From NCBI GenBank assembly GCA_036346355.1, contig CM070575.1, positions 61,447,915 through 61,511,914 on the forward strand: a stretch of DNA of 64,000 nucleotides. The letters are read 5' to 3'. This stretch comes from Rhipidocladum racemiflorum. Its lineage: Eukaryota; Streptophyta; Magnoliopsida; Poales; Poaceae. Of this stretch, positions 12,151 to 23,600 are shown in pieces. The notes beneath the pieces were generated by a model. The model was given only the letters and a program-made list of their open reading frames with translations, did not search any database and was not told the DNA's origin. Made by a program: the position numbers and the translations under genes. Each line of letters begins with the position of its first letter. Position 1 is the stretch's first letter.

Positions 12151-14301
12151 GTTGATAATATCCTTTACCAATCCCCACGTGTCATTTCCAATGTCATCTA
12201 ACTAACCCTTCACATGATCATCTCTAAACCACGTAATATACTTGTTAGAATCTCCCGAATATGACTCTCTACTCACTCTGTTTGACCCCCAGGTATGGTC
12301 CTCAATGTCATTTATGTAATTCCTCCACTATTATTCTTGATATCAAACTTCTTACAATAATCCTCCAATTCATACAAGTTATATTGCGAATTGCTATCAC
12401 AACCCAACTCCTCAATATTTCAACTATCACCATTCATATATCAATTTCATATTAACAACCCCCACATTATCACTACTACTCACCCATCTCCAATTACATT
12501 CCATACTATGGGTTCTATTCAAACTATCCTCCAAATAGTCATTTTCCTAATCGAAGGGTATTTTATTAAAAACATTTATTATGGTGGATCACTGTTCTAG
12601 GGCGACAGAGGGTTACGGATAGCAATTTCAAGGAGGTATAAACAACAGGTATAACTAACAACCTAACGTTTGGCATCATCATTTTATATAAATAGCAATG
12701 CAATTGTTAAAACAGGGTAAAACAGTGATAAAACATGGGATCAATATGCGTCAAGGAGACTTGCCTCGGTCACAGCGAGAAGGTTGAACTCTTTGAAGCC
12801 CGTCGGCGGGGTCGGCGGAATCGTTGACTACGCGCAAAACGAGGCAATAAATAAATAAAAGAAAATAAATAAAATCCAAAAATTACAAAAGTAGTACTGG
12901 CAGGTAGATCTTGATTTTAGATGAATTTAGAAATTTGAACGGAGTCAATCGGAGTTCGGACGCAAAAGTTATAAGCGTTCGAAGTTGGAAAATGATGGAA
13001 AATCAAGGAAAAAGAAAAAGTTACTGTTTGCCACAGTAACTCGCGAGAATTTGTTCCAGAACTGAACCAAAGTTATAAAGCCCCCTTTTGCTTCCAAAAA
13101 ACGGATTTTTGCCCCATTTTCGCACGGATTTGGATCAAACAAAAGCCTAGAACCTCTAGAGGACATCCTTAGCAACATCTAGGAGGAAGGAATTGAACCA
13201 AAACTCACCGGAATCGGAGAAATCGACGAAGAACGGAGGTTCGGCCGAAACGGCAAAAGCTCCAAATTCGTCGCCCACGGTTGAGAAATCCTAAAATTGA
13301 TGATTGGGTTAGAATCTAGACTCATCCACGGTCACGAGGAACCAAGTGGCATGAAGAATGGCTCACCGGAGAAGAAGATATGAGCACGAACTCGAAGAAC
13401 ACCGAAAAAGTGTGACACACCGTCGGTTTTCTTGATCTCACGGGCAAATGGATGGAGTATAGGGAAAGGGGAGCACACTCCCGGAACCGGGATACTTATA
13501 CGAAGAGAATGGAGGTGGTGGTGCGACGTTTGGACGAGAAACGGATGAGTTAATGGCAACTAAGTGGATTTCTGTTTTTCTTGAATGGGACCGTTTCCGG
13601 CGAGATTGATGGCTCACCGAGGTGGGGAATGGCAAGAGCTCGCCGTTGCGGATCCAATGCAACCGGCCGTTCGCGTTTTGGAGTTGAAACGACGGAGTTA
13701 TGAGGGTTGGAGTGGAACCCTAACCATTGATGCCTCACATGGAGCTCTCTGTAACTTCCCTTGGCTGGAGGTTGAAGAAGCTCCACTATTCAATTGCCAC
13801 GTGGCAACGTCTCATTGGTCCGCCTTTACGCAAATGATTCGCCCTAGAGAAAAATTAGGAAAAATGGTCTAAAAATTTCGGAAAAATTCCTAGAACCATT
13901 TTAGAATATTTGGGACCCAATAAAATTGGTTTGGTTGAATTTGGATGATTTTTGTGGAATTGGATATTCGGGCGCGGATCGCAGGCATTAAACAAAAGCC
14001 GCGCGAGATAAAATAAGAACAGAGGTCCAAAAATTCGGAGAATGATTCCTAAAATCATTTTGGAATATTTGGAACATTTTAGAAGTGGTTTGGAGATTTT
14101 TTGAGCATTTTTGGACTCGGTTGAATTTTCGGGTACCGGCAGGACTGGAAAACCCGATTTTTCGACCGGGAGGGAATTAATTCCCGATTTTGGATAGGAA
14201 ATGGATGCCAGGTTAATATAAACACCAAAGAAACTCAAATTTTTGAATTTACTTTATTTAAATTAGGTTTTTCTCAAGAAAGCGAAAACTACGGTGTTAC
14301 A

Positions 14302-15160
14302 AACCTACCCCCCTTAGAAAGAATCTCGTCCCCGAGATTCGGACGGAGAAGAGAAAGAGGTTAGGAAACTCTGCTCGAAGATCTTCACGCTCCCAGGTAG
14401 CTTCCTTCTCAGAATGGTTGCTCCACTGAACATTGCAGAATTTGATCACTCGGCTTCGCGTCCGGTGCTCGGCTTCATCCACAATCCTGGCGGGATACTT
14501 TAGACACGACAGGTTTCTTTCGGGTTCCATACTTTTAAACAGCCTCTTATGCTCAGGCACTGCGCTACACTTGATTCCTGACGGCAGTTATCAGCATAGC
14601 TCTTCTATCCCGACTGGGCAGTCTTCAGATTTACAAGGATCTGTCTGACCTACTCTTCGGCTTCTTTCAGAATATCGGGTCTACTGATTTGTCCATTATC
14701 GGTCTCTCTCCCATACCAGGGTATTCCGCCTTTTCTTGCATACAGAGCTTCAAAAGGCGCCATCTTCAGCTTCGTCGGAGACTGTTGTTATTCTGATCCC
14801 ACAAACCTTGACATGTCAGCGCACACGCTCTCAACGCATCTTCTAAGATCTGATTGATTCTTTCCGTTCGGCCATCGGTCGGGGGATGGTAAGCAACACT
14901 GGAATTCCCATTCGTACCCCAAAACTTTATACCACTTCTGTCAAAACCTCGAGGGGAACTGAGAACCTCGATCTAACACGTCCTCTTTGGGCGCACACTG
15001 AAAATGCACTGCTTTAGCCACGCAAAGTTCCACAAGTCCATTACCAGATAGGGTTGTCTTGCACGAAACAAAGTGTGCAACTTTTGTCAATCTGTCCACA
15101 CTAACCCCCTTAGAAAAAAAAATCATATCCTGACTTAGTTCCAAGGGGTTCAATGGTGAA
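14302..15160 (-). pseudogene. Gyp-0 integrase C-terminal and chromodomain remnant
   Basis: On the minus strand three pieces of an integrase can be read. Around 15100 is the start of the catalytic core with VDRLTKVAHF, followed by DRGSQF, which carries the second catalytic Asp. Around 14600-14780 is the MAPFEALY region with an in-frame TAG. Around 14330-14530 is a chromodomain-like end with NVQWSNH and EATWERE before EFPNLF. The pieces are separated by frameshifts. The upstream half of the integrase and all of RT and RNase H are missing. The chromodomain places the element among the chromoviruses, close to the Tekay/Del group. Confidence 0.8.
14304..14315 (-). other. Gyp-0 polypurine tract
   Basis: The plus strand reads CCTACCCCCCTT directly inside the 3' LTR, so the minus strand has a purine run where plus-strand DNA synthesis would be primed. 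Confidence 0.85.
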
Positions 15161-15431
15161 ATTCATTCTTATTTCTCCCCATGTTTCGGACGAGAACTAT
15201 GGCTCTTCAGCCATCCTTTAAGTACCCTAGTACTTGTGTCCAAACATAATTATGTTTCAAGAACTATCAACAAAAATCCACTTCCACAGTTATAATTCTT
15301 CCAACTCTTTATTGATAACAATACTGACGCTTACATCTTACAGACTGATCATTACACAACTCTTTTATTTTATTCCTTAAAAGAGGTAGGGTACTTCTGA
15401 AGGTACCATCTACTAACATTTATTGCTAACA
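15161..15431 (-). other. Gyp-0 spacer at the pol deletion
   Basis: About 270 bases lie between the gag-derived frame and the integrase remnant, where an autonomous element would have several kilobases of pol. I recognise nothing here; it is presumably the deletion junction or filler DNA. Confidence 0.5.
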
Positions 15432-16469
15432 TCAAGTTTCAGTTGCTTCTTCTTCAACTTCAGGGATCATGAGCAGACCTGATGTCCTATATCGCAGAAC
15501 CTGTGACAGAAGTTGCCGATTGCGCCTCCCACCTGCTGCCGGGGTTATAGTCCGAAGAAGAACAACATCTGGAAGGTTGGAATTGGAAGAAGATGCTTGG
15601 CGTCCTTGCATCACTGGTTGCACTTCTGGTCCTGGGGTCTTGATTAAGGTTGCTTCTTGGGCTTGGTTAAGTTGAAATTGATCCACACGAAGCCGAGACT
15701 TACTGGCAACATACGGCTCCTGACTTACTCCCTTCCTTTTGCGAGAATCCGGTTGATGACAGTTGTCTTCCAGGGAGACTGCTTTGCCTTTGCCAGCTGG
15801 AGGAATCTTCGATACTTGGTGCAGCTTAGAAGGTACTTCCCCACTGACTTCTGCCGCTGGAATTGCTCGTTTTGATAAGACGTTTTGTTTTCCCAAGGGA
15901 CATTGTTTCACATAATGCCCTTCCCTGCCACAAAGGTTGCAAACCCGGTACTGAATCTCCTTTCTGCGAGGGCACTTGCGGAATTGGTGTCCAATCCTGT
16001 TGCAGTGACTACAATGGGTATCTTCTTTGGCCTTGCCCTGTTGGGGACAACTATAAGCAACATGTCCTTTTTCACCACATCGATAGCAGACGACATATCT
16101 CCACGGGTGAAGGTTTACAGGAGGGGTATTGCTAGCGCCACCATCACCTAGTACTTCAGGAGTCTTGGTCTTTAGTAGCTCATCCAACGGGTACTGCTGA
16201 GGAGTTATAGGTGTAGTGACCATGGAGGCTTGGTTGTTTAGTTGTTGTATCATCAATTGCATGAGCTGAGTCTGAGTCACCAGGAACTGATTCATATTCT
16301 GAAGAAAGGCTGTTATCACCTCGAATGGTTGCTGGTTGAGCTCGGTAGCAGCCCTGACGTTGATAACCGGAACTTCACTGGGGTTGCCATTGACGTTGAT
16401 GTTGACCAAAGGATTGGAATTGGATGCATCAGCTTCTTGGTTGAGGTTAGCACTGCAGTTCTTCTCCAT
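15432..16469 (-). CDS. Gag derivative with three zinc knuckles and no capsid domain
   Basis: This is an intact 345-residue frame from ATG at 16469. The frame stays open upstream to a TTG at 16484, and possibly further. The N-terminal part (1-105) is Gln/Asn-rich with a helical FLQNMNQFLVTQTQLM stretch, typical of the start of plant gypsy Gag. At about residue 105 the family sequence that should lead into the Retrotrans_gag capsid domain stops. The frame continues directly into three CCHC zinc knuckles of C-x2-C-x4-H-x4-C spacing (about 128-141, 153-166 and 177-190), then a basic, low-complexity tail. Zinc knuckles bind nucleic acid and package element RNA. The capsid WW and EF motifs are absent, which suggests an in-frame deletion. 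Whether the protein is made is unknown. Confidence 0.7.
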   Translation of the reverse strand: MEKNCSANLNQEADASNSNPLVNINVNGNPSEVPVINVRAATELNQQPFEVITAFLQNMNQFLVTQTQLMQLMIQQLNNQASMVTTPITPQQYPLDELLKTKTPEVLGDGGASNTPPVNLHPWRYVVCYRCGEKGHVAYSCPQQGKAKEDTHCSHCNRIGHQFRKCPRRKEIQYRVCNLCGREGHYVKQCPLGKQNVLSKRAIPAAEVSGEVPSKLHQVSKIPPAGKGKAVSLEDNCHQPDSRKRKGVSQEPYVASKSRLRVDQFQLNQAQEATLIKTPGPEVQPVMQGRQASSSNSNLPDVVLLRTITPAAGGRRNRQLLSQVLRYRTSGLLMIPEVEEEATET

Positions 16470-16484
16470 CTGACGGCAGAACAA

Positions 16485-17052
16485 GGCTTCCAGATGAGGG
16501 GGAACAGCACAGACGAGAGGAACAGGGGAGGTTCTAACAACACCAGAAACAAACTACCCAGGCAAAGGACAGCACAAACGACGAAAAACAAAACATTTTT
16601 AACACCAAGCGGATCCAACTCGTCTACTCGGTCAAATGACGCACGCTAACAGAACAAGGCGGCTCCAACACAGAACGAAACCGGGACCAACTTAACCTAT
16701 AGGGTTAGCCTAAGATCACCCTTGTTTCTTTGGCTTTCATCGGTCAACGGTTGGATCCTCACCATGAAGACGCACACTTCAGTAGCCACTTTTGCAGAAT
16801 TGCACCTCTTGAGTCCTCAAGCTTGGAAGTCAAAAGTGGGAACTCGATTACCCTAATATAGAAGTTGTTAAGGGAGGTAGGGTCCCATTTTCATTCCAAA
16901 AAGGTGAAGAAGCAACCACCGGGGAAGAAAGGAATAGGAAGAGAGAGAAAGGACGAGACTAGCACATGATTTGATTTTTCTTTTTAGAACATAAGTTTTG
17001 AAGCTTCCTAAAATGACCATCCTAAGTAAGGGCACGTCCTACAGTTGATATG
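16485..17052 (-). other. Gyp-0 leader between PBS and gag
   Basis: About 570 bases lie between the PBS and the gag-derived frame. Parts near 16485-16620 remain readable as the upstream end of Gag in broken frames. The rest looks like untranslated leader. Confidence 0.5.
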
Positions 17053-17064
17053 GCTCTGATACCA
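17053..17064 (-). other. Gyp-0 primer-binding site
   Basis: The plus strand reads GCTCTGATACCA, the complement of the initiator tRNA-Met PBS, 4 bases before the LTR boundary at 17069. It confirms the minus orientation. Confidence 0.9.
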
Positions 17065-17068
17065 CCTT

Positions 17069-17423
17069 TGTGGGCCCCCGGATCGACTATCCGGAGTCCT
17101 CTGTGTATTTCTGTACTAGTCCCAGATCAGTAGCTAGTACACACAGTCAAAAGTGATGAATCAACAACCATATCACGAATACATATAACTAAATAAGAAT
17201 AATACCAAATAAAAGCAAAGACATTATGGTCAAGGTTTACCATTATGGCCTGAACAGGCTGAACGACTTGAACACTGCAGCGGAAGACGAAAATGCCAAT
17301 GCGACCCATCCAAATGCCCACAGGCAATCGAGTGGAGAACGCACCCTAGTCGATGGAAATCTTGAACAGCTTCTTTCACTTCTGAGAGAGGATTAGAATG
17401 TAGCATGTGAGTACATAAAGTAC
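17069..17423 (-). repeat. Gyp-0 5' LTR, first 355 bases
   Basis: It starts TGTGGGCCCCC and matches 10195-10549. It is interrupted after AAAGTAC by the TGTAACACCCC of Tek-1. In the intact LTR the sequence continues AAAGTACTCAGC, so the right-hand continuation should appear beyond the Tek-1 3' LTR outside the window. Confidence 0.9.
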
Positions 17424-17823
17424 TGTAACACCCCAATTTTTTGCTTTTCATGAAATTAAATATTATGTTGCACTTTTGTGAATTTTTGGAATTTTATGGA
17501 ATTTATTTGGAATTTATTTGAATTTATTCCATGTTAAGAGAATTAAAGAATTTAACTTTGCAAATAAAATTTTGTTGGAAATATTTTATTTGAGTCCCAA
17601 ATACCCTAAAATATTTTCCAGAATTTTTCTGGAATTTTTCTGAGTCTTTTGCTATTTTTAATGAATTAAATGAATTTCTGGGAATTAATTTGAATATTTA
17701 ATCGCTGGAAAATCAGCCTGGGTCGGTTACTGTTAATGCGACCGGACCCGAGTCTGACTCGAGTTCGAGTCCGACCAGAGCCAGTGGACTCGATCGAACC
17801 CAAACCTAACCCTAACTCCTCGA

Positions 17824-17845
17824 CCGTTGGATCCAGATCCAACGG
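17824..17845. repeat. CCGTTGGATC palindrome upstream of the TATA-like box
   Basis: Ten-base arms, CCGTTGGATC and GATCCAACGG, are separated by CA. It lies about 180 bases upstream of the TATA-like box. The same motif recurs downstream and in the related LTRs. Confidence 0.85.
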
Positions 17846-18020
17846 CCGAGATTCGCCCGTACCGGTCGAGCCGTGTCCGACCCGAACCCGTTCACGCCGT
17901 GCGATCCCAGCCGTCGATCCGGACATGTGGACGACCGTGCGTCGTCGTCTCCGTCCGAACCCCAGCCGGACTCCGCCGCCGTGGGAAACTAGGGTTCCGC
18001 CTCGGGCGCGGACACCGTGG

Positions 18021-18029
18021 CTATTTAAG
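18021..18029 (+). promoter_or_regulatory. TATA-like box of the Tek-1 5' LTR
   Basis: CTATTTAAG occurs in a GC-rich context just before CCCGGGACATGCC. The equivalent position is kept in every family LTR: 46813, 55880 and 63759 on plus, and 23487-23496, 28763-28772 and 37718-37727 on minus. This conservation supports its being the element's core promoter. No start site can be fixed from sequence. Confidence 0.65.
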
Positions 18030-18410
18030 ACCCGGGACATGCCCCGAGGTTCGCCTCGACGCCGCGCAGCCATTGCCTTAGCCGCCGTCGCCAGTAGCTC
18101 ACCGACGCGCTCGCAATTGCTCGTCGTAGTTACTCTCACCCCCGCCTTGGGTTTTGCCGCGCCCCGCCGTCATCCGTCGCCCTCCGTCGCCGTTAAGCCC
18201 AGATCCGAGACCCCCAGGTCAAGCTTCGTCGGCGAGGACATCTCACTTCGCTGGAGGACCCTTGGAGCGCCGTTCCACGCGTCATCGTCCCCGACTCCGG
18301 CAGCCCAAGCCCCGCCGTGACGCCATCACCGCGCGAAGCTTCTCGACCGTCCGATTCCGATCCAACCGCTGCGGTGAGTTCACGTGCTTCCGAACATGAT
18401 TGGATCTGGA

Positions 18411-18578
18411 CCGTTGGATCAAGATCCAACGGCCCACGATCACCTCGTGCGCCTTAATACCGTAAAACTAGGTTAGATCGGGACCGTCCGATCTAGATCG
18501 AACGGCCCATGTTCACCGTGTAGATTATAACGGAGTTGACCTAGGGTAGATCTAGACCGTTGGATCTAGATCCAACAG
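18411..18578. repeat. Three palindromes at 73-bp spacing
   Basis: Palindromes of 22 bases begin at 18411, 18484 and 18557. Each has the form CCGTTGGATC-NN-GATCCAACGG or a close variant, preceded by (T)AGATC(T)NGA. The equal 73-base steps indicate diverged tandem repeats. They lie about 400 bases downstream of the TATA-like box, so they would be in the RNA leader. Confidence 0.75.
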
Positions 18579-18675
18579 CCGTGATTATGCTACGTAGCCG
18601 CCGCCGCGCCGTGCGTTGAGTCACCGACAGGTCGGGCCCGCGTGCCAGTGGCCGAGCCTGGGCGTGACTGCGCGT

Positions 18676-18704
18676 CACTGACATGCGGGGCCCGCATGTC
18701 AGTG
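18676..18704. repeat. GC-rich 29-base inverted repeat
   Basis: Perfect 14-base arms (CACTGACATGCGGG and its complement) surround a single G. Counterparts occur in other LTRs of the family, for example CGACACGCGGG arms at 56478-56500 and a degenerate version near 22917 in the solo LTR. Confidence 0.85.
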
Positions 18705-20646
18705 TCTCGCCCGAGAGTCGCACCGCGCACGTGACCCACTGACGGGTGGGACCAGCGTGTCAGCGACTTGAGCCGTGGACCGTGTCCACGGTGGACCGAG
18801 CCGAACCGTGGGCTGAGCCCATGGACCGGCTGACGTCAGCCAGCCAGTCATAAACCGACACGTGTCACCCATGACGCAATAAATGATTTTCCGAAAAAGA
18901 AAATGATTTATTAATTCGAAATAATGATTTCAGATTTTGATTCAAATTTCAAACGCTTATAACTTTTGCGTTTCAACTCCGATTTGAGTGATTCAAATTT
19001 CTAAATTTGTAGAAAATTCAGATCTACCTAATGATGAATTTTATTTAATTTTTGGACTAAAGTTTTTCTCTGTAATATTATTTAATTGATTATTTAAGCT
19101 TTAATAAATCATAACTTTTGCATTTTAACTCCGATTTGAACGATTCCAGTTCCGAAAAATCCAGAAAATTATGTTCTCTCTGTTTATGGATTTTATTTGG
19201 ATGTTTGGACACTTTTTGTCCACTGTTTTATTCGTTTGTTGCTATTTGCACGCGTAGCAGTAGGCGTTGAAGTCTTGGGAAGGATTCGAAGGAGAAGTGT
19301 TGACTCAGGATTCAACTCAAGACCAAGAACAAGTACTCTTTGAAGGCAAGTTATGCTTTGACCATGTTGATCCTATTTTGAAATCTATTTTGGTTCAAAT
19401 TATTGCATGCTAGTTCAATTAGAAAATACTTTATTTAAATATGGGAGATTAGATAAATACCAATTTCTTTGTATGACACCTTGATTAATTAAATATGTGC
19501 CATGACCCCTTGTCACCCTAGTTGTGGTTTACTAGTTGGACATAATCAAATTGCCAACATGGGTTTTAGACCGTTGTAGTATATTGCTTAGACCTGCTAC
19601 GTGCTTATGACATGATTTTGGACAATCAAATGTTAATATTGACTTAATGATATATTGAACCTGTTTTGGAAAGGTATCATGTGATGTTGATAGCACGTGG
19701 TGCTTGGTAATCAACTGGGGTTTTGATAAATAGTTTTCGGCCGGGGCATGTGGCAAGAATGATCAGGTGGGCTAGTGTGGCACTGGGGATGTTGATTTGG
19801 TTCTTCGGGTAGTCTTGCCCTGGTCACTCTAAGGACTTAACCTTGCGAGCCTTTGAACTGAGTCATACTTGCAACCACAAGGCTGGAATGGGACGGCCCT
19901 AGTTGACTAAGTCGCTAAGGACTCACTTGTGGAGCCTCAAGGTGTCAATTACACCGTTTGTGTGATTGTACGGGGGAGCATATCGTGGCTGTGGCCAGAT
20001 TCCCATCTAACGGTGTGTTGGTCCCATACTTCGCCTTGGTTAAGGGAAGGGATGGTGTAGAGCACGAACCGGAGAGGACCACCTGTGTTGTTTGAGGCTT
20101 CCGAAAGGCTTTATTACTGAACTTCGCCTTTGTGGTGTTTGATCAGATCTTGTGGGTAAAGTGCATAACCTCTGCAGAGTGTAGAATCTATTCGAATAGC
20201 CGAGTCCGCAGTATTGGACATCGCTCGGGGATTACAGTCAAGGGTTAGACTTTCTGAAAATAACTTGGATTTGAAAGGTTGGTTTGGGTTAAATAATGAT
20301 GTTGATGGACATGTGGATTAAGATGGGAAAAGATGTTTACTAAACTCCTTGAAAAGTTATTTATGCTATACTTGTTTCTCGCTTTGAATCTACTTATGAT
20401 ACTTGTCAAATGTTTATTTCGCAAATATACCTTAAGCTATTCCTTTGTATCAAGCCATGCATATAGTATATTAGTTTGCATTCTGTGCATGACTTGCTGA
20501 GTACCAAGTACTCACCCTTGCCACAATACAACACCAGTTGAAGAGGAGACTACACCAGCTTTGGAGGAGGATCTCCACGAGGAACCGTCTACTTAGGGAG
20601 CGAGCCCAGTCAGTTGCCTGTGGTATACTGGATGGCGCCACGAAGT

Positions 20647-23600
20647 TGTCGGGACCCCGAATTTGCAAATCCGGACCCTCTGTGTATTCAGCACTAGTCC
20701 AGGAACGCGCTAGTGCACACAGTCTTACATCGGTAAATATCACAATCATACCACTCGATACTAATAAAGTACTTTAATTAAATAATCAAACTGGTTACCC
20801 GACCTTAAGGTCAAGTTACAAATGTACGCCTCGCAGGGCGAAACTTATTAAAAGAAAGATAATAGCAGCGAAAAATAAGATAACTTCGTGGCGCCATCCA
20901 GTATACCACAGGCAACTGACTGGGCTCGCTCCCTAAGTAGATGAGTCCTCGTGGAGCTCCTCCTCCAAAGCTGGTGTAGTCTCCTCTTCAACTGGTGTTG
21001 TATTGTGGCAAGGGTGAGTACTTGGTACTCAGCAAGTCATGCACAGAATGCAAGCTAATATACTATATGCATGGCTTGGTACAAAGGAATAGCTCAAGGT
21101 ATATTTGCGATGTGACATTTGACAAGTATCATAAGTAGATTCGAAAGCAGTAGAAACAAGTAAAGCATAAATAACTGTTCAAGAAGTTTAGTAAACATCT
21201 TTCCCATCCTAGTCCACATTTTCATCAACCTCGTTATTACTCCAAACCAACCTTTCAAATCCAAGTTATTTTCAGAAAGTCTAACCCTTGACTGTAATCC
21301 CCGAGCATTGTCCAGTACCGTGGACTCGGCTATTCGAATAGATTCTACCCTCTGCAGAGGTTGTGCACTTTACCCACAAGATACAGTCAAACACCACAAA
21401 GGCGAGTTCAGTAACAAAGCCTTTCGGAAGCCTCAAACAACACAGGTGGTCCTCTCCGGTTCGTGCTCTACACCATCCCTTCCCTTAGCCAAGGCGAAGT
21501 ATGGGACCAACACACCGTTAGATGGGTATCTGGCCTCAGCCACGATACGCTCCCCCGTACAATCACACAAACGGTGTAATTGACACCCTGAGGCTCCACA
21601 AGTGAGTCCTTAGCGACTTAGTCAACTAGGGCTGTCCCATTCCAGCCATGTGGTTGCAAGTATGACTCAGATCAAAGGCTTGCAAGGTTAAGTCCTTAGA
21701 GTGACCAGGGCAAGACTACCCGAAGAACCAAATCAACATCCCCAGTGCCACACCGCCCACGATCATTCTTGCCACATGCCCGGTGAAAACTATTTATCAA
21801 AACCCGCTTGATTACCAAGCACCACGTGCTATCAACATCACATGATACCTTTCCAAAACAGGTTCAATATATCATTAAGTCAATATTAACATTTGATTGT
21901 CCAAAATCATGTCATGAGCACGATGTGTCTAAGCAATACACTACAACGGTCTAAAACCCATGTTGGCAATTTGATTATGTCCAACTAGTAAACCACAACT
22001 AGGGTGACAAGGGGTCATGGCACATATTTAATTAATCAAGGTGTCATACAGTAATTTGGTATTTATCTAATCTCCCATATTTAAATAAAGTATTTTCTAA
22101 TTGAACTAGCATGCAATAATTTGAACCAAAATAGATTTCAAAATGGGATCAACATGGTCAAAGCATAACTTGCCTTCAAAGAGTACTTGTTCTTGGTCTT
22201 GAGTTGGATCCTGAGTCAATATTTCTCCTTCGAATCCTTCCGGCACTTCAACGTCTACTCGTAAAGCGTGCAAATAGCAATACACAAATAAACACTAGGA
22301 AAAAACATCCCAAAACTCCAAATAAAATCCATAAACAGAAAGAACATAATTTTCTGGATTTTTAGGAAATGGAATCGTTCAAATCGGAGTTAAAATGCAA
22401 AAGTTATGATTTATTAAAGTTTAAATAATCAATTAAATAATATTATAGAGAAAAACTTTAGTCCAAAAATTAAATAAAATTCATATTTAGGTAGATCTCA
22501 ATTTTATACAAATTTAGAAATTTGAATCACTCAAATCGGAGTTGAAACGCAAAAGTTATAAGCGTTTGAAGTTTGAATCAAAATCTGAAATCATTATTTC
22601 GAATTAATAAATCATTTTCTTTTTCAAAAATTAATTATTGCGTCAGCCTGGACACGTGTCGGCACTGGATTGGTCTGCTGATGTCAGCCGGTTCATGGAC
22701 GTGGTCCATGGTTTGGCTTGGTCCACCGTGGACCCGGTCCACGGCTCACGGTCGCTGACAGGTGGCCCCCTCAGGTGGCGTCATCGCTGACGTCAGCGGG
22801 GCTCACCCGGGACAGTGGGACCATCAGGTGGCGTCATCGGCCCGGCGTCACGGCACGGCTGGGTGGCCGCTGACGCGTGGGCCCATGCTGACGTCATGGT
22901 GCGGTTAAGCTGCGTCGCTGACATGCGGGCCCGGCGTGTCAGCGACACGCTGCAGGCGTGTCTTGGCTGATTTGCGACCGCGACGGTCGACCTTCCAGGG
23001 GCTGCGTGGCACAATCTCGGCCGTTGATTCGAAAATCAACGGCCCAGATTGATCGGGTGGCGACGCGTTACGGGGTGAACGTGGCCAATCTGGACCGTTG
23101 GATCTAGATCCAACGGCCGATTAGATCCGAGGATCTAAACGTGATCTCACCGTGGCGGTCGCCGATCTTGATCGGACGGCCGTCCGAAGTTCGCGAGGTT
23201 GATGGCGACGCGGCGCGGCTTGACCGGAGACGAAGACGACGACCTCCCGTCTGGCGTTCCGTGCAACTCAGTGAAGGCTGGCACTCCCAAGCGCGGCGCG
23301 ACACGGCGATCTCGATTCAGGCTTGGTGTCGTCGGAGAAACGGCGGGCGGCGAGGATCAACGAAAAACGCGGCGGAAGACTTCCTCTACTCCGCGAGCAA
23401 TAAGCGGCTACGTGGCGGCGGCTAGGGCTCGAAGGCTAGGGCGAAAGATGCGCCGCGGTGAAGGGCATCCTCGGCGATGTCCCACGCTTAAAATAGCCCC
23501 GGAGTCGCGCTCAAACCGAAACCCTAACGGATCATGGCGGCGACGCGGCGGAGGACTCGGCTCGGATTTGGCGGAGACGACGAAATCGCGGCCGCCCACG

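Larger units (their letters stand above)
10195..14301 (-). repeat. Gyp-0 3' LTR
   Basis: This LTR is 4107 bp. On the plus strand it starts TGTGGGCCCCC and ends GGTGTTACA, followed immediately by the complement of a polypurine tract. Its first 355 bases recur at 17069-17423 next to a PBS, which confirms that it is an LTR. The middle (11240-12600) is AT-rich and repetitive, and 13200-13850 is more GC-rich. No gene was recognised inside. Confidence 0.88.
17424..20646 (+). repeat. Tek-1 5' LTR, first segment
   Basis: It begins TGTAACACCCC and covers 3223 of about 3460 bases. AT-rich ends surround a GC-rich core (17730-18850) containing a TATA-like box, palindromes and G-box-like CACGTG. It is interrupted at 20646 by a minus-strand solo LTR of the same family. 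Confidence 0.92.

Noticed and set aside
15863..16151. Plus-strand frames overlapping the zinc-knuckle region
   Set aside because: They are antisense shadows of the minus-strand Gag derivative.
17736..18320. Long GC-rich frame with Arg/Pro-rich product, resembling a host exon
   Set aside because: It lies in the GC-rich core of the Tek-1 LTR, recurs in fragments at 63480, and overlaps equally open antisense frames. Composition explains it.
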